Assembly: GCA_002454045.1 (NCBI GenBank) | Contig: DKID01000026.1 | Coordinates: forward strand, 1-64,000 | Length of the DNA stretch: 64,000 nt | Reading direction: 5' to 3' | Origin: Nitrospina sp. UBA6727 | GTDB lineage: Bacteria; Nitrospinota; Nitrospinia; Nitrospinales; VA-1 | Part shown: positions 8,348 through 16,430 of the stretch, piece by piece | Layout: every line of letters starts with the position of its first letter | Numbering within the stretch: position 1 is the first letter of the stretch | Program-made: the position numbers and the translations under genes | Notes under the pieces: generated by a model | What the model saw: the letters and a program-made list of their open reading frames with translations, nothing else | What the model was told of the DNA's origin: nothing | The model's database searches: none

Positions 8348-8986
8348 TCAAGCGTTTTCCTTGAGGGTCCAGATCATTAGGGCATTAAAAATTGCGGCGG
8401 CGACGGTGGAACCTCCGCGGGTTCCTTCATTAGTAATGTATGGAATTTTATTTTGCCGACGCAATGAATCTTTGCTGGCTTCAGTCCCCACGAAACCCAC
8501 CGGAATTCCGATGATCAATTCAGCGTCAAGTTGGTTGTTCCAGATAAGATTGACGGCTTCATCGAGAGCCGTGGGGGCGTCACCAATAATCAGGATTTTT
8601 GGGGAATCCGCTTTTTGTGCGATGAAACGTCTCAAGCTCGCTACGGCTCTTGTGGTACTTTCATTTTCAGCTTTCCGAAATGTTTCTGGATCATGGATCA
8701 TGCAACAAGTTTTCAGATTCAGCATTTCTAGAAGAGTTCTCTTTAAGCCCGCCTGCACCATTGTGACATCCGTCCATATCGTGGCTTCATTGGAAATGGC
8801 TTGCACGGCTGATTGAACGGCGTTCGCAGAAATTTTAAATCCACTGATAAATCCCGTGTCTCCAGTTGTGTGAATGACGCGTTTGAATATTTCGCTGTGC
8901 GCTTCGGGATAGCAAGAAAGATCCACCAAGCCGTCGATGATTTCGTAACTTTTTTTTTCAATGGGGTGTGGTTGATAGGAAGACAT
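8348..8986 (-). CDS. cbiC: Cobalt-precorrin-8 methylmutase CbiC
   Basis: Moves the methyl group from C11 to C12, giving cobyrinate. The 212 residues contain VIHTTGDTGF, whose His39 matches the catalytic histidine of CobH/CbiC; WTDVTMVQAGL, ILIIGDAPTALDEAV, GIPVGFVGTEASK and TNEGTRGGSTVAAA are highly conserved blocks. The length is typical. The gene sits 27 bases after cbiX and 17 bases before the chosen cbiD start, in the same operon. Confidence 0.95.
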   Translation of the reverse strand: MSSYQPHPIEKKSYEIIDGLVDLSCYPEAHSEIFKRVIHTTGDTGFISGFKISANAVQSAVQAISNEATIWTDVTMVQAGLKRTLLEMLNLKTCCMIHDPETFRKAENESTTRAVASLRRFIAQKADSPKILIIGDAPTALDEAVNLIWNNQLDAELIIGIPVGFVGTEASKDSLRRQNKIPYITNEGTRGGSTVAAAIFNALMIWTLKENA

Positions 8987-9013
8987 TAAACCACCTTATT
9001 TTTTTTGAACGGT

Positions 9014-9973
9014 TCACTTCTCCCGACCCGAATGATCATGGGAGTGGCGATGGTTGTGTCCATGGTCTAGACCGTGGTGACCTTCGATGCCTCGAACGTG
9101 GTGATGGTGACCGACTTGCGGTTCTCCCACCTGATCTTCAAACCCCACCACTTGCTCGCGGTATTTACATATTTGGCAGTTCATATTTTGAAGACCAAAA
9201 GGTATTTCCCGAGCCCGTTCCATGAACACATCCACGATCAAATCGTCATAATTCAGATAAGGAGCTTTTAAGAATTCCACGGCGGGGAAATTTTTCTTAA
9301 AATCGTCGGCGACGGAATATATTCTTTTTACCAACACTCCGGTGAAAAGGAAAAAGGGGAAAATAATAATTCGCCCGAATCCCATTCTTAAGGCTTTTTC
9401 CAAAGCATCGGACAACAAGGGTTGCGTGATTCCGATGAAGCTCGTTTCTGCCCAGCCAAATCCCATCCCCTCCCACAACATCCTGGAAATTTTCGCGATG
9501 TTGGAATTGGCATCGGGGTCACTGCTACCGCGCCCGACCGTCATGAGTAATGTTTCGGTGCGCGGGGTTTTTCGCGGCGAAGTTTTTTCGGCAGACTCAA
9601 TGCGGTCGGCGCAAACCCGTAATACTTTTGGATGGATGTCCAGAGGACGACCATACCGAATATTCAGGTCGGGAAATTTTCGCGCCGCTGACAGGACTTC
9701 GCTGGGCATATCATTTTTGACGTGGCTGGCGGCCATCAACACGCCCGGAATCACGACGACATTTTTGATTCCATTCTGTACGCATTTTGCAATTGCGTCA
9801 TCGATGGTAGGTTTTGCAAACTCGAGAAAACCGCATTCGACAATTCTGTCGGGTTCTCTTGCCTTGAACTTTGCGGCCAAAGTTAGAAATTCGTGTATGC
9901 CTTCCTTGTCGCGGCTCCCGTGGCCGGCGATGCAAACGGCATAGTCGCTTGGCAAAGTGTCAATCGTCTCCAT
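9014..9973 (-). CDS. cbiX: Sirohydrochlorin cobaltochelatase CbiX, long form with His-rich tail
   Basis: Inserts Co2+ into sirohydrochlorin, the entry step of the anaerobic route. Two CbiX-type halves are seen: CIAGHGSRDKEG with metal-binding His18, then VGRGSSDPDANS in the second half, with FPFFLFTGVLV following. After about residue 259 the sequence MNCQIC (Cys266 and Cys269) matches the MxCxxC motif known from long CbiX proteins, and the final ~33 residues are very rich in histidine. Such tails are thought to bind or store metal. The gene follows the beta-propeller gene by about 100 bases and precedes cbiC, so it opens the enzyme part of the operon. Confidence 0.93.
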   Translation of the reverse strand: METIDTLPSDYAVCIAGHGSRDKEGIHEFLTLAAKFKAREPDRIVECGFLEFAKPTIDDAIAKCVQNGIKNVVVIPGVLMAASHVKNDMPSEVLSAARKFPDLNIRYGRPLDIHPKVLRVCADRIESAEKTSPRKTPRTETLLMTVGRGSSDPDANSNIAKISRMLWEGMGFGWAETSFIGITQPLLSDALEKALRMGFGRIIIFPFFLFTGVLVKRIYSVADDFKKNFPAVEFLKAPYLNYDDLIVDVFMERAREIPFGLQNMNCQICKYREQVVGFEDQVGEPQVGHHHHVRGIEGHHGLDHGHNHRHSHDHSGREK

Positions 9974-10074
9974 ACTTTTTCCTGTGAGGAAGAGAACCTA
10001 TGGTTCGCCGTTGGACTTTGTGAAAAACGCAACGGCGAAGTTGTAATTCATAATTGCAAAATAAAAACCGCGGC

Positions 10075-11271
10075 CTAGTGGCAATAGTTCTGTCCTTGAT
10101 AAATAGTCACTCCCCAAGGAAATCGACCAACGTTCTTAATGCGTTTCACTTTATCGGACGCGGTGTCTATTACGTAAAGCGAGTTGTTGGCGGAAGACGC
10201 CACGTATATTTTATCGCCCGCGGGGGTTGTGCTCGCTGTTTCAAGACGCGCGCCTTCGCCCATATCAAGTTGGCCTGTTTTTTCCAGCGTTGAAAAATCG
10301 TAGACTAAAATCTGATTCGCTCCCCGGCTGACCACATAAACTTTTTTTCCGCCCGCGGCAAAATTCACTCCGGTCATATCTGATTCGCCGGGAAGAGTCG
10401 CCACCATGGTGTGGGATCGTGCATCGATGACGGAAATAGTTTGCTCGCCGTTATTGGGAACCACCATATATTTTCCGTCTGGGGAAGCATAGGCTCTCCA
10501 TGGATCCAACCCTACGGGAATAGTGCGGATAATTTTATCCGTCGCCGTATCCAAAACGGTCACGGAATTAGCATCCCCCGTGGCGATGTAAGCGAATTTT
10601 TCATCAAGGGTTAAGGTGACATTTGCCACGCCATTCACAGCAATAGATCGCCCCCGGTGCATGGCGGCTCCCGCTTGGTCGCTGTCGAACGCGGCTAGTC
10701 CCGCAAGTGACCCCACAGAAATATATTGGGTCGAAAATTGTGCGGCTGACTCAACAATGCCGATCAACTGAGCACCACGGTTTGGAATATATATTTTGTT
10801 GCCCGCCGCCAAAATCGTAGCCCCATGCGGTTCATAAAAACCTTTTATCCGAGTCACTTCCCGGTTTTGGTCTAAGTCAATCGCAGAAACCGTTCCTCCC
10901 TCAATATTCCCAACATACAACCATCGGTTATCCTTGCTGATGTCCATATGCTCCGGTCCGGCTCCGACGTTAACGTTTTTCAATTCACTGGTTTTTAAGT
11001 CCAGAATAGAAACTAAATTATTTGCCGTCGCCGCGATGGCTAATTTTTTTCCATCGGGGGAAAATACCGCCATGTGCGCTTGACTGTTCGTAGCGACCTT
11101 TTGTTTTCCAATCACTTCATCTTTATTTGTATCCACTATGGTCAGTTCGTTGGCGTCGCGATTGGTTATCACTGCCAAATGAAGCAGATTATATTTCTGC
11201 CAATCAAAAGCAAAAAGATTTATGGGACTAAGAAGAGCAACGAGAAAAAATATGGTTATAATTTTTTTCAT
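10075..11271 (-). CDS. Exported YVTN-type beta-propeller, first gene of the B12 operon
   Basis: A 398-residue protein with a Sec signal peptide (MKK, hydrophobic run, cleavage probably after FA near residue 21), so probably periplasmic. The rest is YVTN/YncE-like repeats of about 40 residues: VFSPDGKKLAIAATANN, ISKDNRWLYVGN, TLDEKFAYIATGD, ASPDGKYMVVPNNGEQ, YVVSRGANQILVYDF, KIYVASSANNSLYVID. I use the ATG with GAGAGG 7 bases upstream; a frame 13 codons longer would precede the signal peptide. It is the first gene after the riboswitch and its terminator, so its synthesis should fall when B12 is plentiful. Its ligand is unknown; metal or corrinoid handling outside the membrane is a guess. Confidence 0.85.
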   Translation of the reverse strand: MKKIITIFFLVALLSPINLFAFDWQKYNLLHLAVITNRDANELTIVDTNKDEVIGKQKVATNSQAHMAVFSPDGKKLAIAATANNLVSILDLKTSELKNVNVGAGPEHMDISKDNRWLYVGNIEGGTVSAIDLDQNREVTRIKGFYEPHGATILAAGNKIYIPNRGAQLIGIVESAAQFSTQYISVGSLAGLAAFDSDQAGAAMHRGRSIAVNGVANVTLTLDEKFAYIATGDANSVTVLDTATDKIIRTIPVGLDPWRAYASPDGKYMVVPNNGEQTISVIDARSHTMVATLPGESDMTGVNFAAGGKKVYVVSRGANQILVYDFSTLEKTGQLDMGEGARLETASTTPAGDKIYVASSANNSLYVIDTASDKVKRIKNVGRFPWGVTIYQGQNYCH

Positions 11272-11370
11272 GATGGAACCTCTCGTTAAATTTTGAAATG
11301 AATTAGCCAAGTTATTAATGTTAATTATATTGGGAAAGAATGTGTTTTAAATATTAAAAGATAAAAGTGG

Positions 11371-11408
11371 TAAAAAAAATCCTCATTCCTCCATTTGAGG
11401 ACTGAGGT
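11371..11408 (-). terminator. Intrinsic terminator in the B12 operon leader
   Basis: On the minus strand CCTCA and TCCTC pair with GAGGA and TGAGG across one mismatch and a 5-base loop (arms 11381-11391 and 11397-11407), followed after one A by eight T (11372-11379). It lies about 70 bases after the riboswitch aptamer and 100 bases before the propeller start, with no gene ending just upstream. That position fits the expression platform of a transcription-attenuating riboswitch. Confidence 0.75.
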
Positions 11409-11475
11409 TGATTGCACCCTGATTTGCTTGATCAACTAGTTTTGCGCTCCCCCTTTTTAGAAGGCTACGCGCTCG

Positions 11476-11640
11476 GTTCCAGGCAGGTCTTCTGACTTGT
11501 GGTCATCCTACTTTCTGCGCCTTCCCAACCAAGATGCCAGTGGCTTCATGCAGATTTCGTCGCACTCACAGCGGCGGGACCGTGGTTGAATTTCACAACC
11601 TTCCCTTTTCATTCCCTAAACAAAGGAAACCTGAAACATA
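11476..11640 (-). ncRNA. Cobalamin riboswitch aptamer
   Basis: Read on the minus strand, the conserved elements come in the right order: GGGAAGGTTGTGAAATTC, then GGTCCCGCCGCTGTGA, GAA, GCCACTGG, TTGGGAAGGCGC, GGATGACC, and finally the B12 box AAGTCAGAAGACCTGCC. These match the AdoCbl-type consensus closely; the outer boundaries are approximate. It is oriented toward the propeller-cbiX-cbiCDLFGHJ operon and should shut it off when adenosylcobalamin binds. It lies downstream of cobQ, so cobQ is not controlled by this copy. Confidence 0.95.
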
Positions 11641-11655
11641 TAAATTTCAAGCGTC

Positions 11656-11684
11656 ATTATTGTGTAATTTTATTCTGTTTTCAA
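11656..11684 (-). promoter_or_regulatory. Probable sigma70 promoter of the riboswitch-led operon
   Basis: On the minus strand TTGAAA (11679-11684) and AATAAT (11656-11661) are separated by exactly 17 bases; both differ from consensus by one position. A start about 7 bases downstream (near 11649) would put the transcript 5' end just before the aptamer. The position, beyond the cobQ stop and before the aptamer, is what the riboswitch requires. Confidence 0.6.
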
Positions 11685-11776
11685 GGATTAAATACTCGCT
11701 TCGCCATCTGTCTATTCAGCGTCTGAAACTCGCTTTTCTCTGGATTGAGTTAGCCCGTGTAAAGTAATAGCCATGC

Positions 11777-13279
11777 TCAAAAAATCTTTTTTTCAATAGC
11801 TTCTATGTTGATGAAAGTTTTCACCAACTCTGCGAGTTTATTGATTTGGTCGGTTCTAAATCGGGCGTAGTCAAATTTGCTTTGCGGTTCTCTCATTCCT
11901 CTTGCGTTTCTTATGTAGCTTAGAATATTTTCCCGGAGCAAATCTTTATCCAAAAATCCGTGAAGGTAAGTGCCGATGACGGTCCCTTCTTGATTAGTGA
12001 TTCCGAAGTTCATGGGGTCATCTTCATTTGGGGACGAGAAGAGCGCCGGATAGTTGTTCTCAAAAGTAGTTCTGCCCATATGAATTTCATAACCTTCACA
12101 TCGGATGCCTTTCGTGAATACACGACTCTTGACCGTTTCAAGTTGTATTTGTCGGGTTAATTTTTTGGTCACGAGGGTGGTGTTGAAATTAAATAGACCG
12201 AGTCCTCCTACTTTTTTTTCACAGCTTTCCAAATTTTCAGGATCTGTTATTGTTTTCCCTAGCATTTGAAATCCACCGCAAATGCCGAGTATCATACTTC
12301 CATCTTGATGGCATTTCAGAATTTCATGGGTGAGCAGTTGTTCGTTCAAAAATTTCATATCGCGGATTGTACTTTTGCTACCGGGGAGAATGATTAAATC
12401 CGGATTCCCCATTTGTGAAGGGTGATGAACATATCGAATCGAAATGGATGGGTCATGTGCAAGAGGGGATAGATCGGTGAAATTGGAAATTCGAGGAAGT
12501 TTGATAACGGCGATATTCAAAATTCCCTGCGCATTTTTTTCCGCCGAATAAGATTCTTGCGGGATGGAATCTTCTTCGTCGATGACCATGTCCTTTAGAT
12601 ATGGGACGACTCCTAAAATCGGCTTGTCCACAATTTTCTTAAATTGTTCAATGCCCGGTTTCAAAAGTTCAATGTCGCCGCGGAATTTATTGATGATGAA
12701 TCCTATTATTCTATTCTGCTCATTTTCGTTCAGCAGATCGTAGGTTCCCTTCATCCACGCAAACACTCCGCCGCGGTCAATGTCCCCGACAAGAAGCACG
12801 GGCGCTTCTGCCTGCTCGGCGATGAACATGTTGACCAGCTCCGTTTTTTTTAAGTTTATTTCCGCCGGGCTTCCCGCGCCTTCAATGATTATCAGGTCAA
12901 ACTTGTTCCTCAGTTCCTCCAAGGCGGCGAGCGCGATTTGCCGATGCTTTTCATAGTGCGCGTAATAATTTTTTGCGTTTCGCGACCCGCTTGGTTTCCC
13001 CATCAAAATGACTTGGGAGTTATCGTCCCCGCAAGGTTTTAGCAAGATGGGATTCATGGCGACTTCGGGCTTCAACCCGCAAGCCTCCGCTTGATAGGCT
13101 TGTGCCCGGCCGATTTCTTCTCCTTGCTCCGTGACGAAAGAGTTTAAAGCCATATTCTGAGATTTGAAAGGAGCCACCTTGTATCCAGCTTGGTAGAAGT
13201 ATCGGCAGAACGCCGCCGTCAAAAGACTTTTCCCGACGCCGGACCCGGTTCCTTGAATCATCAGAGTTTTTGCTGTCAT
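11777..13279 (-). CDS. cobQ: Cobyric acid synthase CobQ/CbiP
   Basis: Glutamine- and ATP-dependent amidation of four carboxylates of adenosylcobyrinate a,c-diamide, late in cobalamin synthesis. The 500 residues show an N-terminal GTGSGVGKS P-loop (residues 10-18), KSQNMALNSFVT, IIEGAGSPAEINL and DIDRGGVFA, then the glutaminase domain with GICGGFQMLG (catalytic Cys) and the YLHGF histidine. It follows the esterase gene by 42 bases on the same strand and ends before the B12 riboswitch promoter, so it belongs to a separate transcript. No cbiA/cobB is in the window. Confidence 0.96.
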   Translation of the reverse strand: MTAKTLMIQGTGSGVGKSLLTAAFCRYFYQAGYKVAPFKSQNMALNSFVTEQGEEIGRAQAYQAEACGLKPEVAMNPILLKPCGDDNSQVILMGKPSGSRNAKNYYAHYEKHRQIALAALEELRNKFDLIIIEGAGSPAEINLKKTELVNMFIAEQAEAPVLLVGDIDRGGVFAWMKGTYDLLNENEQNRIIGFIINKFRGDIELLKPGIEQFKKIVDKPILGVVPYLKDMVIDEEDSIPQESYSAEKNAQGILNIAVIKLPRISNFTDLSPLAHDPSISIRYVHHPSQMGNPDLIILPGSKSTIRDMKFLNEQLLTHEILKCHQDGSMILGICGGFQMLGKTITDPENLESCEKKVGGLGLFNFNTTLVTKKLTRQIQLETVKSRVFTKGIRCEGYEIHMGRTTFENNYPALFSSPNEDDPMNFGITNQEGTVIGTYLHGFLDKDLLRENILSYIRNARGMREPQSKFDYARFRTDQINKLAELVKTFINIEAIEKKIF

Positions 13280-13321
13280 AAATTTGTGCCTGCCGTACTC
13301 TTTAAAAGCAGTGGTATTTTT

Positions 13322-13978
13322 TCAAGCGTTAAAAAAGTTGCATAAGTCCTGCAAGTTTTCCGAACTGATTTCATGAGACTGATCGGTTTCTTTAAACTCA
13401 ACCCGGTGGCCGTGACTTTTCATTTCTTCCAGAGCATGGTCGGCCAGGAAAGGAGGAACAATTTCATCGTTGCTGCCAAATATGCCGAGGATGTTAAGGG
13501 CGTTTTTTTTCTCAATAACTTGGTCGGAAAATTCTGGCAAGAAGCCGCAGACGGAAGCTACTTTGTGCAGCGAGCGTGCGCCGAGGATGGCGTAAGTCAA
13601 CGAGGCGGCTCCTCCTTGGGAAAAGCCCCACAGGCAGGTTCTAAGTTTTCTCGCAGGATTTATATGCGAATAATGTTGGTGCGCAGAGTCGATGATTTGT
13701 GAAGTATACGTAATAAAGTTTGCTACGGTTTCATTTTGCTGGGGACCATCTTCCCACCAACTCCAAGCGCCATCGCCTGCATTCACTCCACCTTCCGGGA
13801 AAATCATCAAAGTGTTTTGGAGTTTGAGACGGTTGCTTGCCACAAGTATATTTTCGGGGTTGGAACCCGCTCCATGAAAACCAACCAAAAGGTTAACCGG
13901 TTTTTTTTCGTCAATTTTCGTTTCCTCCAATATGACTTTTTTATTATTCCATTCGGTGGTTGAGTATCTACTCGCCAT
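13322..13978 (-). CDS. Alpha/beta hydrolase of the phospholipase/carboxylesterase family
   Basis: A predicted cytoplasmic esterase of 218 residues. LLVGFHGAGSNPEN provides the oxyanion-hole HG, GFSQGGAAS carries the nucleophile serine, IFGSNDEIVP the aspartate and QSHEIS the histidine, a complete triad as in YpfH-like enzymes. The ATG overlaps the upstream TGA by one base (TGATG); a GTG one codon earlier is possible. The substrate cannot be told. Its place between a tRNA nucleotidyltransferase-type gene and cobQ offers no clear link. Confidence 0.85.
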   Translation of the reverse strand: MASRYSTTEWNNKKVILEETKIDEKKPVNLLVGFHGAGSNPENILVASNRLKLQNTLMIFPEGGVNAGDGAWSWWEDGPQQNETVANFITYTSQIIDSAHQHYSHINPARKLRTCLWGFSQGGAASLTYAILGARSLHKVASVCGFLPEFSDQVIEKKNALNILGIFGSNDEIVPPFLADHALEEMKSHGHRVEFKETDQSHEISSENLQDLCNFFNA

Positions 13979-15318
13979 CACTCGGACTCCGTCACTCGTG
14001 ATTGAATGAGGTCTCTGGCCAGCGTCACTGCTTCTTCACGAGTTGTGATGTCGCCAAGCACTTGCGCTTTTTGTACGCGGTGCAGAATTTTACCAAAAAG
14101 CGGGGAAGGGGAAAGGTGAAGTTGATGAATTAGATCCTCTCCATTCAGCAATGGCTTTTTGTTCATTGCCGGGAGAAATTGACGATAATAAAATTTAAGT
14201 ATGCTGTCGCAGAAAAGGGTCACCTCGTCGTCTAGTGAATGGAAGGCAGAGATAAACACGACGACAGAGGCTGGCAGTTCTTCGTGAATCATATTGGTTA
14301 GTTCGTACAATTCCGGGTGAGTCAGCCCATGGTTTTTTTGGGAATACGTTTCGGTTAGATACCGCGCTCCGTTCAGAGTTTGGTCTGCAAATTTAATTTC
14401 TGCATTGCTGGCACGAATGTTCCAATCCTTGGCCATGGAAAAACCCGGGGAAGCATTCTCTGTTGACATAGGTCCTGTCTCCCCTTTTATCCCTCTTAGC
14501 AATAGAGTGATTTTTAGAAGATGTTGGTTGTCAAGCAGGCCGCTTGTAATCAGCCCATCTACATGTTCGGGAAAGGTTTTTTCTGGTTCTTTCAGTAAAG
14601 ATTCTAGTCGTCGGTAATTGACAAATGTCTTTGAATAAATTTCATCTGACATTGGAAAAAGGCTTCCCAAAATTCCGCAGTCATGCATGATTTCCAACAG
14701 AGATATTGTGCGTGGAGTTTTAAAAAATAAAGTCAGCTCGTGCCAAATTCTTTCGGGGGCGGATTCCATCAATGCGATTTTGTGAAGGGAAATTTTGATT
14801 AGCGTTTCTCTGTCAATTTCAAAACCAAGGGTTGCCGCGAAACGGAAGGCTCGAAGCATACGAAGAGGGTCGGATTGGAAAACGCAACCTTGTAGCGCGC
14901 GGATTTTTTTCTCTTGCAAATCTTCCTGCCCTTTATAGGGGTCGATGATGTTTTTTCTTCCAGACAGAAAATCTGACAAGAGTTGACCCATGGCGTTGAT
15001 GGTGAAATCCCGTTGCGACAAATCTTCTTCGATGTTTTCCCCCTGCAGGTCGGTGAAATCCAGATGTTGTTTTTGATCGAGAATAACGCGAACTGTCTGT
15101 CGGTCAGGGGTGTTGTCTAGAGGAACACATGTGAAATTAAGGGAGCGGGAAAAGCAACTTCCTATTTCTGCGGCATTTTTTCCAGTTAAGTCGAAGTCGG
15201 CGTAGGGCTTTCGGGATAAACAATTCCTAAGTGTTCCTCCAACCACATATAATTTTTGGTTTTGGCTGGAGGCAAAACTCAAGAGCTCCGACAAGATGGA
15301 TTGGGTTGATGGCTCCAT
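13978..15318 (-). CDS. tRNA nucleotidyltransferase/poly(A) polymerase family protein
   Basis: Class II nucleotidyltransferase-fold protein of 446 residues. The N-terminal head shows YVVGGTLRN and DFDLTG (metal-binding DxD), followed by DFTDLQGENIEEDLSQRD, DFTINAMG, DPYKGQEDLQEK and SDPLRMLRAFRFAATLGF, all conserved in the CCA-adding/PAP family. The C-terminal half is less conserved and I see no clear HD motif. CCA addition and poly(A) tailing cannot be separated by eye. It begins a run that continues into the esterase gene by a one-base overlap. Confidence 0.88.
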   Translation of the reverse strand: MEPSTQSILSELLSFASSQNQKLYVVGGTLRNCLSRKPYADFDLTGKNAAEIGSCFSRSLNFTCVPLDNTPDRQTVRVILDQKQHLDFTDLQGENIEEDLSQRDFTINAMGQLLSDFLSGRKNIIDPYKGQEDLQEKKIRALQGCVFQSDPLRMLRAFRFAATLGFEIDRETLIKISLHKIALMESAPERIWHELTLFFKTPRTISLLEIMHDCGILGSLFPMSDEIYSKTFVNYRRLESLLKEPEKTFPEHVDGLITSGLLDNQHLLKITLLLRGIKGETGPMSTENASPGFSMAKDWNIRASNAEIKFADQTLNGARYLTETYSQKNHGLTHPELYELTNMIHEELPASVVVFISAFHSLDDEVTLFCDSILKFYYRQFLPAMNKKPLLNGEDLIHQLHLSPSPLFGKILHRVQKAQVLGDITTREEAVTLARDLIQSRVTESE

Positions 15319-15452
15319 GTATTGAAAGGCGTGTCGTTAGTTAATGGTGATTTTATTGTACAGGAAATGAGGGACGATTTTTTTAATCTTGCTGGGATAC
15401 TGTGAAACAAAAAAGATGTGATGGAAATATTAAGTCGGTCTATAGAAATGAA

Positions 15453-16430
15453 TCAGGCTTCCCACTTAGATGAGACGCAGGCTTGTTTTGCAACAAATAT
15501 TTTCCCGTCTTTTTTTATAAATTGTAGATCAGTATCGATTAATGTCCTGATAATTTGCTGGAGATTTTTAGAAGGTTTGCTTTGCGGGTCCTTGATCAAA
15601 AAAGGGACCATCGCGTCGACGGAGTCACGAACTTGGTCACTCTCGATGATGTAGCCCAAATAGTTAACGTCAACTTCGAGAAATTTTTTGATCAGTTTAC
15701 GGAGATTGTCCCCGGCCATCAGATCTTTGCGGCTTCTTACTCGGTTCACTACGAGACAGGGTTTGAAATTATTGATTAGTGAGTTGAGATTCTCGGCGTA
15801 GTTGGGAAAAGATTCTTTGAATTTTGAACGCAATAATCCGGTGCTGTAGGATTCTGTGTCGGCGTTAGCTGGATTAGAATGATCGACCATTTTTTGGACT
15901 TCTGGATAAGCCTGGAAAGCGCGCGATATCCTGCGAAACAGGGCAGACCGGATGAAGCTGAAGGTTTTCATGACGGAAGTTATTTCCGGCGTCGTCAGCA
16001 CCACGCCTTGCGTACTAATGTTGAAGAAATCAATGCCGTTGTAGTTGGTTCCCGGGCCTAAATCAAGGAGGATGGTATCGGCTTCCAGTTTCTTTATGAA
16101 AGAAATTATGCCGTCGACTTTATCGGAATCAATATTTGCACTGCCGGGGTTATCTCCTGCGCCGCTGATAAATTTTAGATTACTGATGCCGGTGTCAAGA
16201 AGAAGTGTTTCTGGATCGATAATGTCGGCGTTAAAAAAATCTTGGAAGCCGTGGTCGGGATTGTTGATACCCAATAGTGCGTGAAGGTTGGACGCGCCGA
16301 AATCGGTGTCCACAAGAATAACTCTTTGCCCGCTCAAAGCCATGCCCGCCGCAAGACTGGTGCAGACAACACTTTTCCCTATGCCGCCTTTTCCACCTCC
16401 TACCGCGATGATGTTAGTTGTGCTTGTCAC
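15453..16430 (-). CDS. MinD/FlhG-like P-loop ATPase
   Basis: A deviant-Walker ATPase of 325 residues: VGGGKGGIGKSVVCTSLA (residues 10-27), ILVDTDFGASNLHALLG, and TILLDLGPGTNYN. This matches the MinD/FlhG/YlxH group, which work at the membrane or pole as dimers. No amphipathic MinD tail is obvious at the C-terminus. The start is GTG and lies 17 bases inside the upstream membrane-anchored protein gene, so the two are likely made together. No flagellar, Min or chemotaxis genes are nearby, so the cargo it positions is unknown. Confidence 0.85.
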   Translation of the reverse strand: MTSTTNIIAVGGGKGGIGKSVVCTSLAAGMALSGQRVILVDTDFGASNLHALLGINNPDHGFQDFFNADIIDPETLLLDTGISNLKFISGAGDNPGSANIDSDKVDGIISFIKKLEADTILLDLGPGTNYNGIDFFNISTQGVVLTTPEITSVMKTFSFIRSALFRRISRAFQAYPEVQKMVDHSNPANADTESYSTGLLRSKFKESFPNYAENLNSLINNFKPCLVVNRVRSRKDLMAGDNLRKLIKKFLEVDVNYLGYIIESDQVRDSVDAMVPFLIKDPQSKPSKNLQQIIRTLIDTDLQFIKKDGKIFVAKQACVSSKWEA

